This document shows, piece by piece, positions 7,859 through 17,498 of a stretch of DNA of 64,000 nt; position 1 is the stretch's first letter, and each line of letters begins with the position of its first letter. Location: the NCBI RefSeq assembly GCF_023149135.1, contig NZ_JAIWJX010000002.1:2046001-2110000 (forward strand), written 5' to 3'. Source of the stretch: Fictibacillus marinisediminis. Its GTDB lineage: Bacteria > Bacillota > Bacilli > Bacillales > Fictibacillaceae. The position numbers were made by a program, and so were the translations under genes. Under the pieces are notes generated by a model, which did no database searches, was not told the origin of the DNA, and was given only the letters and a program-made list of their open reading frames with translations.

Positions 7859-8410
7859 ATGGAAATGATCGGTTCAACCTATACATTTAATGCCAGGAAC
7901 GGTGAAAAAATAACCTTGAGACCTGTTGTTATGGAAGATGCCGGGCAGATCGTTGATGCAGTAAAGGAAATCGTTGATGCAGGAGAATTTTTACAAAAAG
8001 AGAGGCCCCGCACAAAAAGTGAGGAAGAGGATTTTATCAGTGACTGCCGGATGAAAGGTAATATGTATACCGCCATCGAAAAACAGGGAACTGTGATCGG
8101 GATCGCCCGTATCATTAAAGGAGAACTTACGATGAAAAAACATACGGGGATGTTTAGAACGTGGATTAATTCAAAAGGACAGGGTTTAGGGATAGGCAAA
8201 GAGGTAATGGACTATTCCATCCAATGGGGGAAGGAGAACGGACTTTATAAGATCTGGCTGACTGTCTTCTCAGAAAACAAAATCGCCATCAGGCTTTATG
8301 AAAAAGCTGGCTTTACCGTGGAAGGCGTTCAAAAAGGACAAGTGATCATCAATCAAGAACTGCAGGATGAATGGTATATGGCCTGTTTCCTAAAAAAAGA
8401 AAGCGAGTAG
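7859..8410 (+). CDS. GNAT family N-acetyltransferase
   Basis: A 183-residue Gcn5-related acetyltransferase. The acetyl-CoA binding loop is seen as SKGQGLGIGKEVMDYSIQW (about residues 101-119), followed by LTVFSENKIAIRLYEKAGF, the usual strand-helix after the catalytic region. The enzyme should transfer an acetyl group from acetyl-CoA to an amine; the substrate, whether protein N-terminus, amino acid or polyamine, is not evident. It is of the RimJ/RimL or YxnD-like size class. Good ribosome site AGGAGGG at 7847-7853. It lies alone between terminators, with no informative neighbours. Confidence 0.85.
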   Translation: MEMIGSTYTFNARNGEKITLRPVVMEDAGQIVDAVKEIVDAGEFLQKERPRTKSEEEDFISDCRMKGNMYTAIEKQGTVIGIARIIKGELTMKKHTGMFRTWINSKGQGLGIGKEVMDYSIQWGKENGLYKIWLTVFSENKIAIRLYEKAGFTVEGVQKGQVIINQELQDEWYMACFLKKESE

Positions 8411-8412
8411 CG

Positions 8413-8443
8413 AAAAACTGGGCAGCCCCGGTTTTCTTTTTAT
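8413..8443 (+). terminator. Intrinsic terminator after acetyltransferase
   Basis: AAAACTGGG / CCCGGTTTT stem with one G-U pair, followed by CTTTTT. Confidence 0.75.
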
Positions 8444-8522
8444 AGATTCATTCATAGAGAATCATACATAATTATGGTAAAGTGAAGAGGACTACAAAGG
8501 TATTGGAGAAGTGGAGAGTTCA

Positions 8523-11500
8523 ATGAATAGAGCAAGAATCACCGAACAAAGTGAACAGCAAATAAAGAGTGCGGCTTCATCCATTGCCGCAGCTTACCGT
8601 GAATTAAAAAAACTCGGTTCTAAGGGCGAAGCTGGTGCGGTCTTGGATTTGTATGAAAAAGTGAAAACCCAGCAGTTTGCCATCGCGTTCTGCGGCCATT
8701 TTTCTGCCGGTAAATCCAGCATGATCAATGAGCTCATCGGGGAAAACATATTGCCCTCAAGCCCGATTCCAACAAGTGCAAATGTGGTGAAAGTCCAAAA
8801 TGGAACCCCTTCAGCAAAAATCTTATTAAGAAACAAAGGAATAGTGAGTGTAGATCCACCTATTGACGTGTCAGAGATAAAAAAATGGGCAAAGAACGGC
8901 GAAGAGATCGAGAGTATTGAAATTAATGTGGACCGTACTATTCTTCCTGACCGAATCGCCATCTATGATACACCGGGCATTGATTCAACGGATGATGCCC
9001 ATAAGGTTGCAACAGAATCTGCCCTTCATATGGCAGATGTCGTATTTTATATCATGGATTATAACCATGTTCTTTCACAGCTGAACTTTACCTTTATCCG
9101 GCTGCTGAAAGAACAGGGAAAGAAATTGTACCTGATCGTGAATCAGATCGATAAACACAATGAAAAAGAGATCACTTTCCGTGAATTTACAGACAAAATT
9201 AAGAGCGGATTCAAGAGCTGGGACATTGAACCGGAAGAGATCTTTTTTACCACCATCATGGATCGCAGCCATTCCGGGAACCAGCTTCAGGAGATCAAAA
9301 CGCTCTTCCAAAAATTTTATTTGGCGAAGGAGGAATGGATTCAGGAAAACGCCTTCAGCGAAACTGAGCGCTTGATCAGAAAAACGGTACAAACTTGTCT
9401 TGACCTTGATGAAGACCGCAATAGAGAAGCATTTGAAACAGCTGAAGGTGAAGATGAAAACGCGAGTGAACAAAAAGCTGTTCATTTTCTTGGTAAAATG
9501 GAAACGTTGGAAAAAGATGTGGTTCAAAAGAAAGCGGATGCCGCGAAACGGTTTAAAGACATCCTGGACAACGCTATCCTTATGCCTTTTCAGACGAGAG
9601 AACTTGCCAAGAACTACATTGAGAGCCGGCAGGATAGTTTTAAAGTAGGCGTTCTGTTCGCCTCTAAAAAAACTGAAGCCGAACGAAATGTACGGCTTCA
9701 TGCCTTTTATGAATCAGTGCAGGAGAACATAAAGACACAGATCAACTGGCATCTTAAAGATTACTTTCATGCACATTCCGCTGTAATGAAAGAAGAGCCG
9801 GTACTGAGTCTAGAACGGCTGGCTGCTCTTATCAAGCCTGGAGCTTCATTAAACGGCAATTATGTTTTGCAATACTGCAATGATGTCGTGGAAGATATTA
9901 AGCGTACTTTTATGTCGCATTACCGGCCGGAACTTGATCAGATCACTATTGAGACAGAAAAAAACGCGCAAGCAGAGATTCAACAGTACAAGGTGCTGAT
10001 CTCAGAGCAGGAAAATATTTTAGCTGCACTGCGAAAAACAAAAGAAGTGAGACAAAAATGGATATCCACAGAAAGCATGCTTTTAGATGCCTTGTACAGT
10101 GAACAAAACCATGCTGTTGCGATGGAAGAAGCAGATCTCGTTCTTGCAGCACAAGAGGCGGAGGTTTCTAAACTTACCGTTGAAGACTTAAAGAAAAACG
10201 CCAATTCTTCAGAAGAAACCGAAATACTGGATAACGTCCCTAATGGAGAAACAGCAGTGAACCGCGCAAAGACCGGGGGGCCGTCCCGTCTTGAGGATGA
10301 AGCAGAAAAGCTTGAATCCGCAGCAGCCATCCTGTCCAGGCTTGAGTTGATGAAAAATCGTTCTGATGATATGAAACGTTTTTCAGAACGGCTTTTAAAC
10401 CGAGATTTTACGGTCTCGCTGTTTGGTGCTTTTTCTGCTGGAAAATCATCGTTTGCCAATGCGCTGATCGGGGAAGAACTCTTGCCCGTTTCTCCGAATC
10501 CAACGACTGCCACGATCAATAGGATTGTTCCGCCTGATCAAGAGCATCAGCACGGCACAGCACTCATTTATTTTAAAAAAGAACAAGATCTTTTAGATGA
10601 GATCAACCTGTCACTGTCTCATTTTGGAAAAAAGGCAGGAAACATTCTCGAAGCCATACAGGCAGCGGGCCAGATTGACAGCCGAAAAAGCTCTGATAAG
10701 CTTCGTCCGCACCTTCAATTTTTAATGGCGGTCCATAGAGGGTTCAGTGCCATAGAAAAGCAGATGGGTACCGAAATGTCTATTTCCGCTGCAGAGTTTA
10801 AGGCATTCGTTGCCGATGAAGAAAAGGCATGTTTTACAGAAAGTGTATCGGTCTATTATGATTGCGCCCTGACAAAGATGGGGGTGACATTGGTGGATAC
10901 ACCGGGAGCTGACTCCATCAATGCCCGCCATACGAACGTCGCTTTTGAATTTATAAAAAAATCAGACGCCATACTTTATGTAACCTATTATAACCATGCA
11001 TTCTCAGCCGCTGACCGTGAGTTTCTGATCCAGCTCGGACGTGTCAAAGACACCTTTGAACTGGATAAAATGTTCTTCGTGATCAATGCATCAGATCTGG
11101 CGAAGGATAGTGAAGAGCTCATCGATGTTGTGGAACACGTCGGTGATAATTTGCGCCGGTTCGGGATTAGACATCCAAAGCTGTATCCGATGTCGAGCTA
11201 TTTTTCATTGCTGGGACAAAAACCAACGGGTGAACTGTCTCAGGAGGAACGAAACCGACTCGGAAGCAAATACCAAGAGTTACAAGGGCAGGAACTATTG
11301 CAGCGGACAGGATTCCTGCCGTTCATGAACGCCTTTATGTCCTTCTTAAAAGAAGACCTTGCAGATGTGCTGGTGAATTCAGCGATTAACCAATTCCAGC
11401 AATCCAAGTTTATGCTGGAGCGGCTGATCGACGAAGCAGCCTCCAGTCAAAAGGACCGTGAAAGAAAGTCACAAGAGCTTAAAAATACATGCACGAACAT

Positions 11501-12206
11501 GCTGCAAACGATGGAAGGCTATTCTCTGCAGCAAAAAGAAGAGCTTTTGCAAAAAGAGATCAATGAGCTGCTGTTTTATGTAAAACAAAGAGTTATGCTT
11601 CGGTTTACCGAATTTTTCAATGAGGCATTCAACTCTTCTGTGATCACAGGATCGGTAAAAGAACAAAAGAACGCTTTGCATGAAAGCTGGAAAGAACTGC
11701 ATCAGAGGATTCAATTTGATCTGCATCAGGAATCGAGGGCAACCATACTCAGGGTAGAAAAATACATTCTTTACTTGCTCAGTGAGATGCACGAGGAAAT
11801 GGATCAGGCATTGAAAAGGTTTAATGGTCCGGAGTATCACATGGGTAAAGAGGATATTCAGTTCAAGAGCCTTGAAATTGAAACGAAGCTTCACGAGGCC
11901 GAGGGAAAAGAAACGATTCTTAAAGAATTTAAGAATGCACGTCATTTCTTTGAAGAAGGGGGAAAGAAAAACATCATGGAAAAGATGTACACCATGATGG
12001 AAAACCCGGTTCAAACTTTTGTGGATGATAGTGCAGGAGTGTTCTATACGTATTATCTTTCATCATTTAATGATTCTGTGCATTCCGAAATCAGCCGTAG
12101 AAAAGGAGATGCTGTTCTTTATTATGAAGGGCTGCTTAAAGCGCTTGAAACTCCCGGACTTCTGGAAACGATGAAGAAAAGCCTACTGGAACTGAATCAA
12201 TTATAA
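8523..12206 (+). CDS. dynA: Bacterial dynamin-like protein DynA (two fused dynamin modules)
   Basis: A 1227-residue protein with two complete dynamin-like GTPase modules in tandem, as in B. subtilis DynA (YpbR, about 1190 residues). Module 1 has GHFSAGKSS (P loop, about residue 60), a switch segment after PTSANV, YDTPGIDST and the base motif NQIDKH. Module 2 has GAFSAGKSS near residue 634, PTTATIN, VDTPGADS and NASD. The halves are joined by long coiled-coil regions, and paddle-like hydrophobic stretches are weak. DynA tethers and fuses membranes and helps membrane repair and phage tolerance. I prefer ATG at 8523 (GGAG 6 nt upstream) to GTG at 8511. ypbS lies downstream as in B. subtilis. Confidence 0.93.
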   Translation: MNRARITEQSEQQIKSAASSIAAAYRELKKLGSKGEAGAVLDLYEKVKTQQFAIAFCGHFSAGKSSMINELIGENILPSSPIPTSANVVKVQNGTPSAKILLRNKGIVSVDPPIDVSEIKKWAKNGEEIESIEINVDRTILPDRIAIYDTPGIDSTDDAHKVATESALHMADVVFYIMDYNHVLSQLNFTFIRLLKEQGKKLYLIVNQIDKHNEKEITFREFTDKIKSGFKSWDIEPEEIFFTTIMDRSHSGNQLQEIKTLFQKFYLAKEEWIQENAFSETERLIRKTVQTCLDLDEDRNREAFETAEGEDENASEQKAVHFLGKMETLEKDVVQKKADAAKRFKDILDNAILMPFQTRELAKNYIESRQDSFKVGVLFASKKTEAERNVRLHAFYESVQENIKTQINWHLKDYFHAHSAVMKEEPVLSLERLAALIKPGASLNGNYVLQYCNDVVEDIKRTFMSHYRPELDQITIETEKNAQAEIQQYKVLISEQENILAALRKTKEVRQKWISTESMLLDALYSEQNHAVAMEEADLVLAAQEAEVSKLTVEDLKKNANSSEETEILDNVPNGETAVNRAKTGGPSRLEDEAEKLESAAAILSRLELMKNRSDDMKRFSERLLNRDFTVSLFGAFSAGKSSFANALIGEELLPVSPNPTTATINRIVPPDQEHQHGTALIYFKKEQDLLDEINLSLSHFGKKAGNILEAIQAAGQIDSRKSSDKLRPHLQFLMAVHRGFSAIEKQMGTEMSISAAEFKAFVADEEKACFTESVSVYYDCALTKMGVTLVDTPGADSINARHTNVAFEFIKKSDAILYVTYYNHAFSAADREFLIQLGRVKDTFELDKMFFVINASDLAKDSEELIDVVEHVGDNLRRFGIRHPKLYPMSSYFSLLGQKPTGELSQEERNRLGSKYQELQGQELLQRTGFLPFMNAFMSFLKEDLADVLVNSAINQFQQSKFMLERLIDEAASSQKDRERKSQELKNTCTNMLQTMEGYSLQQKEELLQKEINELLFYVKQRVMLRFTEFFNEAFNSSVITGSVKEQKNALHESWKELHQRIQFDLHQESRATILRVEKYILYLLSEMHEEMDQALKRFNGPEYHMGKEDIQFKSLEIETKLHEAEGKETILKEFKNARHFFEEGGKKNIMEKMYTMMENPVQTFVDDSAGVFYTYYLSSFNDSVHSEISRRKGDAVLYYEGLLKALETPGLLETMKKSLLELNQL

Positions 12207-12240
12207 AAAAAGGAAACCGTTTAGACGGTTTCCTTTTGCT
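12207..12240. terminator. Bidirectional terminator between dynA and lipoprotein gene
   Basis: AAAGGAAACCGT / ACGGTTTCCTTTT forms a perfect stem with A-run upstream and T-run downstream, so it works on both strands. Confidence 0.88.
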
Positions 12241-12241
12241 C

Positions 12242-12766
12242 TTATTGAATCTCACTGACAAAGCTTGCTTCAATCAATCCTAATTTTTTATGGATTGTAT
12301 TTACTTTTTCGGCAAAAGCACTGAACTGTTTGTCAGCGTCTGCTGTTTTCGCTTCATTTCCTAGGCCTTCAGCTCTTGTCTTATACGATTGGCTAAGGTC
12401 TTTGAAAGCTGTTTTGAAAACTTCTTGATCTTCTTTCGTCAAGGAAGAAGGAACCTTCAGCTCAGGGATTTCTTTCGCTGCTTTTTCTCCAGAGTCCTTG
12501 GCTGCTGCAGCTAATTTTTCAAGGTCTGCTTTTGGTGTTTTCTTTTCAGGATCAAGAGCTGCTGCATAGGCATTGAACGGCGCATGATATTCACGCAGTT
12601 TTGCTCCTAATTCAACTTCAAAATCCAATACTGCGGATTTTTCTTTGTTTTTGTCCGATGAAGTTTCTGATTTTGGTTTATCCTGGCCTTTTGCTTCTTT
12701 TTCCTGACTGCATCCTACGCTAAACACAAGCAAAAGTACTGCGGCAATACTCATAAATTTCTTCAT
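12242..12766 (-). CDS. Putative lipoprotein (174 aa)
   Basis: The N-terminus MKKFMSIAAVLLLVFSVGC is a clear lipoprotein signal peptide with lipobox FSVGC, so the mature protein begins at Cys19 and is anchored on the outer face of the membrane. The mature part starts with a Lys/Glu/Ser-rich linker and then an almost wholly helical region rich in Ala, Glu and Lys, without transmembrane segments or recognisable catalytic motif. I cannot assign it to a named family. GGGAGG precedes ATG. Convergent to dynA and divergent from ypbS, with which it shares the upstream region 12767-12935. Confidence 0.8.
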   Translation of the reverse strand: MKKFMSIAAVLLLVFSVGCSQEKEAKGQDKPKSETSSDKNKEKSAVLDFEVELGAKLREYHAPFNAYAAALDPEKKTPKADLEKLAAAAKDSGEKAAKEIPELKVPSSLTKEDQEVFKTAFKDLSQSYKTRAEGLGNEAKTADADKQFSAFAEKVNTIHKKLGLIEASFVSEIQ

Positions 12767-12935
12767 ATCACAAAACCTCCCTAAATATGTAATTTTCTAG
12801 AAATCGACCGGCAAAATCTAGTTTATTATGTTTTCAGTCAGTTGTAAAATGATAAATTATTTAAAATGTTTTGAAAAATGAATGTTAATCAATCACATGG
12901 TATACTAAACCAAAGATGAGGTTTGAGGAGGAAAA

Positions 12936-13211
12936 ATGATGAGTGTACATCAAGAGATCAGCAAACATTCCAGCAGGCAGCATGCGATTGTATCAGAATT
13001 TCTGATGCTGGAACAAAGAAGAGAAAATTTGATCGATATCACGGTTGAGCAATGCGGAAAAGGACTTCCTTTCAATGTGAAAGAGATTAATGAAGTAAGT
13101 AAACAAATGAACCTGCTCGCTCAAAAGGGGATTGTTCCTCAGCGGAAATTAATCACAGAACACATGGTAAAGGAATATGTGCACAAGAAAAACCAAGCGT
13201 CCAATCTGTAA
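12936..13211 (+). CDS. ypbS: YpbS-like protein (DUF2533)
   Basis: A 91-residue soluble helical protein with SVHQEISKHSSRQHAIVSEF and a GLPFNVKEINEVSKQMN segment, matching B. subtilis YpbS (DUF2533). Function is unknown. It is paired with dynA (ypbR) in B. subtilis too, so conserved linkage may be meaningful, although here a lipoprotein gene lies between them on the other strand. GGAGG lies at 12927-12931; ATG at 12939 is an equally good start. Its last codons form part of the transcription terminator. Confidence 0.8.
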   Translation: MMSVHQEISKHSSRQHAIVSEFLMLEQRRENLIDITVEQCGKGLPFNVKEINEVSKQMNLLAQKGIVPQRKLITEHMVKEYVHKKNQASNL

Positions 13212-13234
13212 AGATTGAATGCCTGGTTTTTTTT
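13191..13234 (+). terminator. Terminator overlapping the end of ypbS
   Basis: AACCAAGC...CCAATCT pairs with AGATTGAATGCCTGGTT (a few mismatches), followed by TTTTTTT. Confidence 0.7.
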
Positions 13235-13251
13235 ATGATTTCCTAAAATAA

Positions 13252-14421
13252 TTAAGGATTAGGGATGGATAGGGATTTTAAAAAGGATTCCAGCCTGTCT
13301 AAACCGGCAGAAAGCTGTTCCATAGATGCTGCATAAGAAATCCTGATATAGCCTTCACCCAGTTCAGAAAAGGCTGAACCGGGAACTACGGCTACTCTCT
13401 CTTTTTCCAATAACTTTGTGGCAAATTCCAGTGAAGTGATCCCATATGGAGAGATATCAGGGAAAATATAAAAAGCTCCTCCTGGCTTTTCGGCGTGCAG
13501 TTTCATTTCAGTTAACCTTCTGCTGACAAACTCTAAACGCTTGCTATATTCTTTTTTCATGGGAAGCGCATCGTCTTTGCCGGCTGTTAATGCTTCAATC
13601 GCAGCCATCTGTGAAATAGTTGAAGCGCATGTTACATTGTATTGATGCACCTTTAATAGATGTTTTGAAATCTCTGCGGGGGCAAAGACGAGGCCGATTC
13701 GCCATCCGGTCATAGAATGTGACTTGGAGAGCCCGTTGATAACAATCGTTTTTTCTTTCATCCCTGGCATCGATGCGATCGAGACATGTTCGTGTTCGTA
13801 CGTGAGTTCGCTGTAGATTTCATCGGATAGTACAAAAACATCCTGATCTTTTAGTACATCTGCAATTTCCTTGAGCTCGCCGGGAGATAATATACAGCCC
13901 GTTGGATTGGAAGGATAGGGCAGGATCACGCACCTTGTATTTGGTGTGAGGTGTTCCTGAATCAGCTCGGCGTTTAGTTTAAAGCCGTTTTTTGTGGTAT
14001 CCACATAAACTGGGTTCGCTTTGCACATCTCGATGACAGGAGCATAGCCTGGGTATACAGGACCCGGCAGCAGGACATCACATCCTTCATCTAAGATCGT
14101 ACGCAGAGAAATGTCGATTGCCTCACTGGCACCGTTCGTTACGATCACTTCATGTTCAGGATGATATTTCATTCCATATTTTTCATTCAAGAAGGAAGAG
14201 GCGGCTTTCCTTAACTCTAAGTAACCGGCATTATGAGAATACACGGTTTTGTTTTCATCAATGGCCTGTTTGGCAGCATTTTTAATATGCTCCGGAGTAG
14301 GGAAGTCAGGCAGTCCCAGGGTAAAAGAAATGGCATCCGGATATTGGCTGACAAGGTTATAAAACGTACGGATCCCCGATATTTGAATATGTCTGACCGA
14401 GGGGTTCAATAAATGTTCCAA
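13252..14421 (-). CDS. patA: PatA-type aminotransferase (N-acetyl-LL-diaminopimelate aminotransferase)
   Basis: A 389-residue class I PLP-dependent aminotransferase. The PLP lysine is in INGLSKSHSMTGWRIG (about residue 232), with NPTG (about 173), SDEIYSELTYE and the C-terminal Arg in YIRISYA. It matches B. subtilis PatA closely over long stretches (KVHQYNV, PGPVYPGY). PatA transaminates N-acetyl-L-2-amino-6-oxopimelate in the lysine and diaminopimelate pathway. Related aromatic or alanine aminotransferases are alternatives. The start is TTG at 14421 with AAAGGAAG upstream. It stands alone, not beside dapH/dapL genes. Confidence 0.8.
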   Translation of the reverse strand: MEHLLNPSVRHIQISGIRTFYNLVSQYPDAISFTLGLPDFPTPEHIKNAAKQAIDENKTVYSHNAGYLELRKAASSFLNEKYGMKYHPEHEVIVTNGASEAIDISLRTILDEGCDVLLPGPVYPGYAPVIEMCKANPVYVDTTKNGFKLNAELIQEHLTPNTRCVILPYPSNPTGCILSPGELKEIADVLKDQDVFVLSDEIYSELTYEHEHVSIASMPGMKEKTIVINGLSKSHSMTGWRIGLVFAPAEISKHLLKVHQYNVTCASTISQMAAIEALTAGKDDALPMKKEYSKRLEFVSRRLTEMKLHAEKPGGAFYIFPDISPYGITSLEFATKLLEKERVAVVPGSAFSELGEGYIRISYAASMEQLSAGLDRLESFLKSLSIPNP

Positions 14422-14589
14422 CTCATTCTTCCTTTCTTTATCCTATTGCTTTTAGCAGCGGATGTCTGTTGTTTTTAAGTTTAGCTTTAAACTCCTTTTA
14501 GAGTCAATGGTTTGAATTTCTTGTATGTAAAAAGCTGTGAAAACCATACTAAGAAAAAGCCTGTATGCTATTTGGATCTGGAGGAGAAT

Positions 14590-15855
14590 ATGGAATCGAA
14601 AAAAAAGCTGGACTTAATTTCACTTGCATCAATCCCGCTGGTAATGACGCTGGGAAACTCAATGTTGATCCCTGTACTGCCCTCGATTGAAAAGAAACTG
14701 CATATATCTTCTTTTCAAGTCTCGATGATCATTACGGTATATTCTATAGTGGCTATCATCCTTATTCCTATCGCGGGCTACCTGTCCGATCGGCTGGGCA
14801 GAAAAAAAGTCATCATTCCAAGCTTGATCATAGCAGGCATCGGGGGGCTCGTAACAGGCTGGGCTTCTTGGAAAATGAATGATCCATATTACATTATCCT
14901 GGCCGGACGGCTGCTGCAGGGGATCGGTTCAGCAGGAGCAGCTCCGGTCGTACTCCCATTGGTGGGGGATATGTTTGATGATGAAAAGGATGTAAGCTCA
15001 GGGCTCGGCCTAATCGAAACGAGCAATACGTTTGGTAAAGTGATGAGCCCAATCGTGGGGGCTATATTGGCAACCTTCATCTGGCATCTTCCTTTTTGGT
15101 TTATCCCCATTTTCTGCTTGATTTCCATCGGCCTTGTTTTTTTTCTTGTGAAAACTCCAAAGAAAGAAGAACAGGCACCGCCGGCTTTCAAGAAATTTTT
15201 ACGATCGTTTAAAAAAACGTTCAAGAACAACGCCAAATGGCTGATCGCTATATTTGCAATCGGGGGGATCATCATGTTTGTGCTGTTTGGCGTTTTATTT
15301 TATTTATCCACAACACTTGAAGAAGAATACAGCATAAACGGGATTAAAAAGGGTTTCGTATTAGCCATTCCGCTTCTTGCGTTATCTATTTCTTCATATA
15401 TTGCTGGCAAGAAGATCGGCCAGAGCAAGTCTCTCATGAAATGGCTCACTTTCGGGGGAATCATGCTGCTTGCCTTTTCGATCTTGAGTGTTACGTTTAC
15501 AGATGGACTCTTTTTCCTGCTTGCCATTCTTTTTGTCAGCGGAATAGGAATTGGATCAGCCTTGCCATGTCTGGACGCTTTAATCACAGAAGGTATAGAG
15601 AAAGAAGAGAGAGGGACCATCACATCATTGTATAGTTCAATGCGCTTCGTCGGCGTTGCTCTCGGACCTCCCATTTATGCGATCATTATGAAGTCCGATC
15701 ATTCCATCGTATTTTATACATCCGCGGGTGTCAGTCTTTTTGCTGCACTGCTTGCTTTTTTTGCGATTAAGCCTGAAAAGGAAAAAGGTGAAAAAGGCGA
15801 GAAAGGCAAAAAAGAAGAAGGGCCGGCAAAACCGCTGAACCCTGCATTGCATTAA
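14590..15855 (+). CDS. MFS transporter
   Basis: A 421-residue protein with 12 predicted membrane helices and the major facilitator motif GYLSDRLGRKK between helices 2 and 3 (about residue 60). Helix 4 has GRLLQGIGSAGAAP, resembling drug/H+ antiporters. The C-terminus is a long Lys/Glu/Gly-rich cytoplasmic tail (KEKGEKGEKGKKEEG). The cargo is unknown; drug efflux is the common guess for this type. I chose ATG at 14590 because GGAGG lies 5 nt upstream; an upstream TTG at 14512 would add a non-hydrophobic extension with no ribosome site. Confidence 0.8.
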   Translation: MESKKKLDLISLASIPLVMTLGNSMLIPVLPSIEKKLHISSFQVSMIITVYSIVAIILIPIAGYLSDRLGRKKVIIPSLIIAGIGGLVTGWASWKMNDPYYIILAGRLLQGIGSAGAAPVVLPLVGDMFDDEKDVSSGLGLIETSNTFGKVMSPIVGAILATFIWHLPFWFIPIFCLISIGLVFFLVKTPKKEEQAPPAFKKFLRSFKKTFKNNAKWLIAIFAIGGIIMFVLFGVLFYLSTTLEEEYSINGIKKGFVLAIPLLALSISSYIAGKKIGQSKSLMKWLTFGGIMLLAFSILSVTFTDGLFFLLAILFVSGIGIGSALPCLDALITEGIEKEERGTITSLYSSMRFVGVALGPPIYAIIMKSDHSIVFYTSAGVSLFAALLAFFAIKPEKEKGEKGEKGKKEEGPAKPLNPALH

Positions 15856-15888
15856 AAAGCTCACGGCAGATGCCGTGAGCTTTTTATT
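15853..15888. terminator. Bidirectional terminator between MFS gene and zwf
   Basis: AAAAAGCTCACGGCA / TGCCGTGAGCTTTTT is a perfect stem with U-runs on both strands. Confidence 0.92.
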
Positions 15889-17401
15889 TTTCATCGCGAT
15901 CAGTTCTAAGATCAGTTCTAAGGTTCGTTGGCGGCCACCAAGTGTAGCCGTCTTCGTTCAATAGTTCTTCCGCTTCAAGAGGACCCATTGTTCCTGAAGA
16001 ATATTTGTAGAGAGGAACATTTCCATTCCTCCAGGCATTTGTAATTCCATCAATAAATTCCCAAGAAAGAGCCACTTCGTCCCAGCGCGTGAAGTACGTT
16101 GAATTTCCGAGCAAGCAATCGTGCATCAGTTTCTCGTATGCCTCAGGACTGTTCAATTCATTATGGCAGTTGTTGCAATAGCTCATGTTGATCGGCAGAA
16201 GGGCAGGGAAATCACCTTGAGGCTTCGCGTTCAGCGAGAGACTCAAGCCCTCATCCGGCTGAATATGAATTCTCAGTAGGTTTGGCTGATAATGGTCATC
16301 ATGCTCGTGATAGAGCGCCATTGGTCCGTTCTTAAACTGAACCACGATTTCTGTTGCCTTTGTTGCCATACGTTTACCTGTACGAAGGTAGAACGGTACA
16401 CCGGCCCAGCGGAAATTATCAATAAACACGCGAGCCGCAACAAATGTGTCCGTTTTTGAAGCAGGATCTACATTCTCTTCATCCACGTAAGCAGGAACGG
16501 TTTTTCCGTTCATTGTGCCTTCCTTATATTGTCCGCGGATCACGTTTTTAGCAACTTCGTCCTCATTGTAGAAACGCAGGGCACGAAGCACTTTAACTTT
16601 TTCATCGCGGATTAATTTGGGATCCAATCCGCCGGGAGGCTCCATAGCAACCATCATGGCCATCTGCAGCATATGGTTCTGCAGCATATCCAATATCGCA
16701 CCGGATTTTTCATAATAGGATGCGCGGTCTTCAACACCAAGTGTTTCACTGGAGGTGATCTGAACAGAGGATATGTATTTGTTGTTCCATATCGATTCAA
16801 AGATTGCGTTCCCGAAGCGGATGACCTGAATGTTTTGGACCATTTCTTTACCAAGATAGTGGTCGATACGGTAGATGCTTTCTTCAGGAAAACTCTTCTG
16901 AAGCTGCTCATTCAGTTCAGTGGCTGATTGAAGATCGTGGCCAAAAGGTTTTTCGATGACCAGGCGCTGCCAGCCTTCCGTCTCAGTCAGCCCTTCTGAT
17001 TTTAAGAAGGAAGGAATGGTACCGAAAAATTGCGGAGCCATCGCAAGATAGTACATTCGGTTTCCGCCAAGGCTGTATTTGCTGTCTAGTTCATCAGCAA
17101 GGCCTTTTAGATCTTGATAGCTTTTTTCGTTGGTTACATCCATTTGCAGGAAATAAAAATGGGAGATGAATTCATCCACTTTGTCATTTTGGATGTTTTT
17201 CTCTTTGGATATAGAAAGTTTCACATCTTCCTGAAATTTTTCATGTGAAAATTCTTTTCTTCCGACACCGATGACAGCAAACTTTTCGTTAAGCTTTTGC
17301 TTTTGGTACAATTGGAAGAGTGCAGGGTACAGTTTACGGTGAGCCAGATCTCCTGTAGCACCGAAAAGTACGATACAGGCTTCTGGAATATGGTTGTTCA
17401 T
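15884..17401 (-). CDS. zwf: Glucose-6-phosphate 1-dehydrogenase
   Basis: A 505-residue enzyme that oxidises glucose 6-phosphate to 6-phosphogluconolactone, making NADPH at the entry of the pentose phosphate pathway. The N-terminal Rossmann motif is LFGATGDLAHRKLYPALFQL (about 10-29) and the active-site motif is RIDHYLGKEMVQN (about 177-189), both complete. Length is normal for the family. ATG at 17401 has GAGG 9 nt upstream; a GTG 15 nt earlier lies inside the ribosome site and is rejected. In B. subtilis zwf stands alone too. No gnd or pgl neighbour is present. Confidence 0.96.
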   Translation of the reverse strand: MNNHIPEACIVLFGATGDLAHRKLYPALFQLYQKQKLNEKFAVIGVGRKEFSHEKFQEDVKLSISKEKNIQNDKVDEFISHFYFLQMDVTNEKSYQDLKGLADELDSKYSLGGNRMYYLAMAPQFFGTIPSFLKSEGLTETEGWQRLVIEKPFGHDLQSATELNEQLQKSFPEESIYRIDHYLGKEMVQNIQVIRFGNAIFESIWNNKYISSVQITSSETLGVEDRASYYEKSGAILDMLQNHMLQMAMMVAMEPPGGLDPKLIRDEKVKVLRALRFYNEDEVAKNVIRGQYKEGTMNGKTVPAYVDEENVDPASKTDTFVAARVFIDNFRWAGVPFYLRTGKRMATKATEIVVQFKNGPMALYHEHDDHYQPNLLRIHIQPDEGLSLSLNAKPQGDFPALLPINMSYCNNCHNELNSPEAYEKLMHDCLLGNSTYFTRWDEVALSWEFIDGITNAWRNGNVPLYKYSSGTMGPLEAEELLNEDGYTWWPPTNLRTDLRTDRDEK

Positions 17402-17498
17402 AATATCAATCCTCACTTTGCTAATATTGCTTATGACATCAGTTTCCCCTATGTTTCATAAAAATAACGTTTATTATTTTATCGAAAGGAGTCGCCTC

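Noticed and set aside
8523..12206. dynA as two genes accidentally fused or a recent duplication
   Set aside because: The tandem dynamin arrangement and length are normal for the DynA family, and the two halves differ greatly in sequence.
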